A DNA stretch of 9,547 nt from Chloroflexota bacterium (lineage in GTDB: Bacteria; Chloroflexota; Limnocylindria; Limnocylindrales; CSP1-4): positions 1 to 9,547 of the forward strand of contig JAJYJR010000189.1 in assembly GCA_021789355.1 (NCBI GenBank), in the 5' to 3' direction. Every line of letters starts with the position of its first letter. The first letter of the stretch is position 1. The position numbers and the translations under genes were made by a program. The notes under the pieces are model-generated. The model did no database searches. It saw only the letters and a program-made list of their open reading frames with translations, and was not told the origin of the DNA. Below are positions 6,275 through 9,547 of this stretch, piece after piece.

Positions 6275-7537
6275 GTGCGCGTGCGCGCCATTCGCCTTCG
6301 CCTGCTCGCGGCCGCCGCGGCCCTCCTCTGGGGAGCCGTGATCCTGGCCGTCGCCCTCGCCTACCGTCCGGGGGTCCCGGTCGCCCCGCTCGTGGCGGCC
6401 ACGCCCGTCGTGGGACTGGCCGCATCGCTGGTCGCGATCGCGTGGCCACCGCTCGTCAGGGGACGGCGGGAATCCGCCGTGGTGGCGTGGGCCGGCATCC
6501 TCGAGCTGCTGCTCCTCGCGCCGTCGGTGGCCGGGCTGGTCGCCGCCCTGCGCCAGACCTCCGCGTCACCCTTCCTCCCCTCCCTCGAGGACGCGTACGG
6601 CTGGTTCCTCGCGCTGGGGGCCGCGTCCCTGCTGGCCGGCCTCGGCCTCTCGAGGCGGGTGCTTGGCGGCACCTCGCTACGGCGCGCCCGCGCGGCGCTC
6701 GCGGGGCTGATCGCGGTCGCGCTGCTCGCCGTCGGGTCGGGCGTGTCCGGGGTGGCCGCGCTCGGCACCGAGCTCGCGCTCTCCCCGGCGGCCGGTCCGG
6801 GGAGTCCGCTCGCGTCGGCCGCGCCGCCGCTTCCACCGGCCTGCTCGACGCTGCCGAGTGTCCCGGACAGCGCAAGCGTGTCCGTGCGGGCCGTGGCCTG
6901 GAGCGGCAACCACAAGGTCGGGACCGTCACCCTGACGGGCGCTCGCGCGGGCGCCAACGAGCGCTGGACGGCCACCCTGGCGGGGTGGCCGGTGGACTCG
7001 GGGCGGGAGCCCTCATCGCTGAACTACGCAAGAGTCGGGTCGTCCGCATGGCTCCGGCCCGCCGGCGCCCCGTGGAGCGAGGTACCGGTGACCGAGGAGA
7101 TCACCCCGTACGTGGAGGTCGGGGCGACGCCCGCGCCGGTGATTCTGCAGGACCGCGAGACGCTCGACTCGGAGGTGATCCGCGTCACGCTCGCGAGCCC
7201 CGCACGCCTCGCGGCGGAGGATGTCGGGATCGAGATCGTCGACGGCGTCCGGGCCCGCCACTGCCGGCTCCTGGCCGGTGGCTCTGTCGCGCTGCAGGCG
7301 TTCCGGCCATTGCGCTGGCTGATCGGGCAGCCTCCCCTGTCCGACGCGACCGCGATCGCCGACTGGCGTGGCAACCTGGACTGGTGGCTGATGCCCGACG
7401 CCCAGCTGGCGATGGTCTCGGTCTCGGTGGAGGGCCTCAACCCGGGCTGGCCGGGAGGCCTGCAGGGTATCCTCCAGGCGACGCTGACCACGCGACCGCT
7501 GGCGAGCCCGCCCCCCATCGCGGTCCCGACTCCATGA
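6275..7537 (+). CDS. Membrane protein of unknown function: five helices plus outer domain
   Basis: I do not recognise a named family. The 420-residue protein has five hydrophobic segments at about 10-29, 36-60, 69-92, 107-125 and 140-165. Positive charges sit at the N terminus (RVRAIRLR), in loop 2-3 (RGRR, 62-65) and loop 4-5 (RR...RRAR, 127-139). This predicts an N-in, C-out topology with residues 172-420 outside. The outer part starts with a Pro/Ala/Ser-rich linker and holds the only two cysteines (Cys190, Cys330), a possible disulfide. It is beta-rich in look, with WSGNHKVGTVTLTG (209-222) and Trp-rich WRGNLDWWLMPD (364-375) segments; a lipid-binding LppX/LolA-like cup is conceivable, but this is a guess. 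GTG at 6275 is supported by TACACT 6 bases upstream; GTG at 6281 is the alternative. The open frame further upstream is antisense to the SAM enzyme. Its ATGA stop/start leads toward the WYL regulator. Confidence 0.82.
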   Translation: MRVRAIRLRLLAAAAALLWGAVILAVALAYRPGVPVAPLVAATPVVGLAASLVAIAWPPLVRGRRESAVVAWAGILELLLLAPSVAGLVAALRQTSASPFLPSLEDAYGWFLALGAASLLAGLGLSRRVLGGTSLRRARAALAGLIAVALLAVGSGVSGVAALGTELALSPAAGPGSPLASAAPPLPPACSTLPSVPDSASVSVRAVAWSGNHKVGTVTLTGARAGANERWTATLAGWPVDSGREPSSLNYARVGSSAWLRPAGAPWSEVPVTEEITPYVEVGATPAPVILQDRETLDSEVIRVTLASPARLAAEDVGIEIVDGVRARHCRLLAGGSVALQAFRPLRWLIGQPPLSDATAIADWRGNLDWWLMPDAQLAMVSVSVEGLNPGWPGGLQGILQATLTTRPLASPPPIAVPTP

Positions 7538-7560
7538 GCGACCCGGAGGCTGGCGCATGA
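7534..7560 (+). other. 8-codon coupling frame between membrane protein and WYL regulator
   Basis: ATG at 7534 overlaps the TGA of the membrane protein (ATGA), reads MSDPEAGA, and stops at a TGA (7558-7560) that overlaps the ATG of the regulator (ATGA again). The regulator's ribosome site lies inside it. It could let terminating ribosomes pass from one gene to the next. It could also be chance, since ATGA overlaps are common; there is no evidence that the peptide is made. Confidence 0.3.
7545..7549 (+). promoter_or_regulatory. Ribosome binding site of the WYL regulator
   Basis: GGAGG, 7 bases before the ATG at 7557. It fixes the regulator start and lies inside the overlap zone with the membrane-protein gene, which supports co-transcription. 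Confidence 0.75.
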
Positions 7561-8561
7561 CCCTGTCGCACGAGGACCGCGCCGGCCTGAAATGGGACCG
7601 GGCGGCCCGGTACCTGAGGATCGCGCAGGTCCTGCACCAGCACCGCGAAGGGCTCGGTGCCGGTGCCGTCGCCGAGCTGGTGGGGGTCTCGAAACGCACG
7701 GTGTACCGCGACCTCGCCGCGATGGAGCGGGACGCGGGGCTCCCGATCTGGCAGGACGCCGGACGGTTCGGGCTGGAGGAGGGGGCGTTCCTCCCCCCGC
7801 TCGACCTGACGCTCCACGAGGCGATGACCCTGTTCCTGGCCGCGCGAGTCCTGGCCAAGGCCAGCGACGAGTACGACAGCGAGCTGATCGGCGCGTTCGT
7901 GAAGCTCGCCGCGGTCCTGCCGAAGGTGCTCGCCGAGCACATCCAGGCGACCGCCGATCTCGTCGCGAAGCGGCCCCCGGACCCGCGGTTCACCCGCGTC
8001 TTCCGGACGCTGACCGAAGCGTGGGCGCGCGGGCGGGTGGTGGAGATCGAGTACGACGCCCGGACCTACGACCCGTCGCGGGGGGTGCGTCGGGCCCGGG
8101 TCCGGCCCTACGCGATCGAACCGTCGGCGCTGACGCATGCGCTGTACCTGATCGGGCTCGACGAGGAGCGGGGCGGCCGGCGGACGTTCAAGGTCGAGCG
8201 GATCCGCGACGCGACGCTGACCGCGGAGACCTTCGAACGTGAGGAGGCGGGAGGAACCGCCGCCGAGCTCGCCCGCGGCTGGGACGTGATCGCCGACCAG
8301 CCGCTGGAGGCCGTCACGGTCCGCTTCTCCCCCGAGGTGGCGCGCCGCGTGGCCGAGACCCGCTGGCACGCGAGCCAGCGGCTCGAGTCGCAGCCGGATG
8401 GCTCGCTGCTGTGGCGCGCGCAGGTCGCCGGGCCGCACGAGGTGCTGGTCTGGATCCTGGGCTGGGGCGGTGACGCGGAGGTGCTGGAACCGCCTGAGCT
8501 GCGCCTGCGCGCGGCCGAGGAGCTCCGGCGGGCGGCGGCCAGGTACGGCGCCGGGGGCTGA
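7557..8561 (+). CDS. HTH and WYL-domain transcriptional regulator
   Basis: A 334-residue protein, normal length for WYL regulators. A winged HTH at about 16-75 contains the recognition helix SKRTVYRDLAAME (45-57), the DeoR/HTH_11 type. A helical linker follows (84-140). The WYL domain (about 143-225) has EIEYDAR and VRPYAIEP, but the name-giving motif reads LYLIGL (196-201), so Trp is replaced by Leu. A WCX-like C-terminal domain spans about 250-325 (VTVRFSPEVARRV...). Proteins of this type bind DNA as dimers and sense nucleotides, nucleic acid or other small ligands; the ligand here is unknown. The gene follows the membrane protein after 19 bases with its own GGAGG, so it is probably in the same transcript and may control the divergent promoter region at 6242-6274. 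WYL regulators often sit near defence genes, but none is seen here. Confidence 0.92.
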   Translation: MTLSHEDRAGLKWDRAARYLRIAQVLHQHREGLGAGAVAELVGVSKRTVYRDLAAMERDAGLPIWQDAGRFGLEEGAFLPPLDLTLHEAMTLFLAARVLAKASDEYDSELIGAFVKLAAVLPKVLAEHIQATADLVAKRPPDPRFTRVFRTLTEAWARGRVVEIEYDARTYDPSRGVRRARVRPYAIEPSALTHALYLIGLDEERGGRRTFKVERIRDATLTAETFEREEAGGTAAELARGWDVIADQPLEAVTVRFSPEVARRVAETRWHASQRLESQPDGSLLWRAQVAGPHEVLVWILGWGGDAEVLEPPELRLRAAEELRRAAARYGAGG

Positions 8562-8563
8562 CG

Positions 8564-8578
8564 CGGGGCGCCGCCCCG
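8564..8578. terminator. 6-bp GC hairpin between convergent genes
   Basis: CGGGGC, a GCC loop and GCCCCG lie in the 18-base gap between the WYL regulator (TGA at 8559-8561) and the SRPBCC gene (stop at 8580, minus). There is no T tract. The layout, a GC stem with a 3-base loop in a convergent gap, copies the hairpin at 2416-2434, which is the main reason to treat it as a bidirectional terminator. Confidence 0.4.
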
Positions 8579-8579
8579 G

Positions 8580-9011
8580 CTACGGAGCGCCCACCTCCGC
8601 CGCGGACCGCCTGGCCTCGGCCGACACCCTGAGCAGCCGGGCGAACCAGTGCAGCCACAGGGCCTCGTGAAGCTCCCGCTGCCGGCCTCCGGGCAGGCCC
8701 ACGTGCCGCAGCGTCACGTGGGTCGCCTCGCCGTGGTCGATCGCGTCGAGCGCCACCACCGTCGGCTGCCCCAGCGACGCATCCTCCCAGTCGAACGAGA
8801 ACGACACGTGCTGAGGCGGATCCACCGCCAGGACGGCGCCGACCGCCGTCGCGTCCGCGAGCCGCAGCCGGATGGGCGCCCCGACTCGTGCCTCGAACTC
8901 CGCGCCGTCCAGCCACCGGGCGAGCCCGTCGGGGGTCGAGAGCAGCGGCCAGACCGCATCCCGGTGCGCTCGCACCTCGCCCTGCAGCTCGACGCTGTGG
9001 CGCTGGTCCAT
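8580..9011 (-). CDS. SRPBCC (AHSA1/START-like) family protein
   Basis: A 143-residue soluble protein with the helix-grip pattern of the superfamily: strand VELQGEVRAHRDAVWPLLS (7-25), then a short helix DGLARWLDG (28-36), strands with GAPIRLRLADATAVGAVLAVDPPQHVSF around 44-71, FDWED (73-77), a THVTLRHVGLP strand (97-107), and a long C-terminal helix with LHEALWLHWFARLL (114-127) that closes the pocket. The family binds hydrophobic ligands or acts in stress or toxin-antidote roles; no specific function can be given. ATG at 9011 is preferred over 9098: TATGCT ends 7 bases before it (leaderless pattern) and the extra 29 residues upstream are not family-like. It stands alone, convergent with the WYL regulator and 146 bases past the pntB stop. 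Confidence 0.85.
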   Translation of the reverse strand: MDQRHSVELQGEVRAHRDAVWPLLSTPDGLARWLDGAEFEARVGAPIRLRLADATAVGAVLAVDPPQHVSFSFDWEDASLGQPTVVALDAIDHGEATHVTLRHVGLPGGRQRELHEALWLHWFARLLRVSAEARRSAAEVGAP

Positions 9012-9018
9012 GACGCGA

Positions 9019-9024
9019 AGCATA
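9019..9024 (-). promoter_or_regulatory. -10 element of a leaderless promoter for the SRPBCC gene
   Basis: TATGCT on the minus strand, 7 bases (TCGCGTC) before the ATG at 9011. No ribosome site precedes the ATG. The spacing equals that at the C26 gene and the SAM enzyme. Confidence 0.5.
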
Positions 9025-9082
9025 CGCAGGCCTGCGACAGCGCGAATGGTGGGCGGGCCTGGCGACGCCGCCTGGGAGAGGG

Positions 9083-9098
9083 GTGACCGGTGGGTCAC
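9083..9098. repeat. Inverted repeat downstream of pntB, upstream of the SRPBCC gene
   Basis: GTGACC, spacer GGTG, then GGTCAC: a perfect 6-bp repeat with a 4-base spacer. It may be a weak terminator of the pntB transcript or a protein-binding site about 60 bases upstream of the SRPBCC -10 element. No U tract follows on the minus strand. Confidence 0.45.
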
Positions 9099-9099
9099 G

Positions 9100-9111
9100 C
9101 CGCCCGGGCGG
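9100..9111. repeat. 12-bp perfect palindrome next to the inverted repeat
   Basis: CCGCCCGGGCGG is its own reverse complement and begins one base after the inverted repeat at 9083-9098. In this GC-rich DNA such a palindrome can arise by chance, but the two symmetric elements stand side by side in the only non-coding stretch between pntB and the SRPBCC gene (9012-9157). Confidence 0.4.
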
Positions 9112-9157
9112 AGCGAAATGGGCGGCCGACCCCCGGGCAGGACCCCTCCCGTTGCGT

Positions 9158-9547
9158 CTACTGCGCCTTGACCGCCGAGATGAGGCGCGTCAGGACGTCC
9201 TTCGCATCGCCGAAGAGCATCCCCGTCTTCGGGTCCGTGTAGAGCAGGTTGTCGATGCCCGCGTAGCCGGGCCGCATGGACCGCTTGACCACGATGATGC
9301 TGGCCGCCTTGTCCACGTCGAGGATCGGCATGCCGTAGATCGGGCTCGCGGGATCCGAGCGCGCGGCCGGGTTCGTCACATCGTTGGCGCCGAGCACGAG
9401 GGCCACGTCCGCCCGCTGGAACTCCGGGTTGATGTCGTCCATCTCGTACAGCTGCGGATATGGCACGTTCGCCTCGGCGAGGAGCACGTTCATGTGCCCC
9501 GGCATGCGGCCCGCGACGGGGTGGATGGCGTACTTGACGTCCACGCC
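9158..9547 (-). CDS. pntB: NAD(P) transhydrogenase subunit beta, C-terminal domain, cut by window edge
   Basis: The last 129 residues of PntB are visible; the frame is open through the right edge. They cover most of domain III, the cytosolic NADP(H)-binding part of the proton-pumping transhydrogenase that transfers hydride between NADH and NADP+ using the proton gradient. Family motifs are clear: the segment HPVAGRMPGHMNVLLAEA (His9 to Ala26 of the visible part), then LVLGANDVTNPAA, then PILDVDKA and VVKRSM with GYAGIDN, where the Lys-Arg-Ser group holds the 2'-phosphate of NADP. The C terminus (DAKDVLTRLISAVKAQ) ends where the family normally ends, so the gene is intact on this side. The membrane domain and the alpha subunits would lie to the right of the window. 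The downstream inverted repeats at 9083-9111 may mark transcript end. Confidence 0.95.
   Translation of the reverse strand, partial: GVDVKYAIHPVAGRMPGHMNVLLAEANVPYPQLYEMDDINPEFQRADVALVLGANDVTNPAARSDPASPIYGMPILDVDKAASIIVVKRSMRPGYAGIDNLLYTDPKTGMLFGDAKDVLTRLISAVKAQ

Noticed and set aside
7013..8438. Long minus-strand open frames (7013-7993 and 7437-8438) opposite the membrane protein and WYL regulator
   Set aside because: Shadow frames without recognisable domains; they overlap each other and well-supported genes.
7557..8561. WYL regulator as part of a phage-defence island
   Set aside because: WYL proteins are often near defence systems, but no nuclease, helicase, methylase, toxin or CRISPR repeat is found in the window; neighbours are metabolic.
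8580..9098. Start of the SRPBCC protein at 9098
   Set aside because: The added 29 residues lack family resemblance and run through the inverted repeat and the -10-like element; ATG at 9011 fits both the family N terminus and the promoter.

Overview
The window is GC-rich (visibly about 70%), densely coding DNA from a free-living bacterium. Gene content, Ala/Arg-rich proteins, frequent GTG starts and the style of the amino-acid-binding lipoprotein fit a high-GC Chloroflexota lineage (Limnocylindria/Ellin6529-like) or, less likely, an actinobacterium. The taxon is inferred from style only. I see no tRNA, rRNA, CRISPR array, insertion sequence, phage gene or integration site, and no gene-free stretch longer than about 150 bases.

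Layout from left to right. (1) The 3' part of a GAF-GAF-GGDEF diguanylate cyclase on + (2-1585, cut by the left edge). (2) A class-I glutamine-amidotransferase-like gamma-glutamyl hydrolase of peptidase family C26 on + (1644-2417). (3) A polar amino acid ABC importer on -, in the order binding lipoprotein (5133-4123), permease (4100-3210), ATPase (3213-2437). It converges on the C26 gene over a perfect 8-bp hairpin. (4) A SAM hydroxide adenosyltransferase on - (6241-5285), divergent from (5) a five-helix membrane protein of unknown function with a large outer domain on + (6275-7537). (6) A WYL-type HTH regulator on + (7557-8561), apparently coupled to gene 5 through an 8-codon reading frame. 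(7) A small SRPBCC (AHSA1/START-like) protein on - (9011-8580). (8) The C-terminal NADP-binding domain of the transhydrogenase beta subunit PntB on - (9547-9158, cut by the right edge).

The most instructive pattern is in the start sites rather than in a new gene cluster. Four genes (1644+, 6241-, 6275+, 9011-) have a TANNNT -10-like hexamer ending 6 or 7 bases before a GTG or ATG and no Shine-Dalgarno sequence, which is the signature of leaderless mRNAs. By contrast, the ABC binding protein and the WYL regulator have clear purine-rich ribosome sites. Two of the leaderless promoters (6241- and 6275+) lie back to back in a 33-base gap with only 8 bases between their -10 elements, so they should compete for polymerase.

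Functionally, genes 2 and 3 both deal with amino acids or gamma-glutamyl compounds. Genes 5 and 6 probably form a transcription unit in which the regulator may sense and control something linked to the membrane protein. I do not see a clearly undescribed multi-gene system. The best candidate for new biology is the uncharacterised membrane protein/WYL pair (6275-8561) with its tight divergent promoter region.
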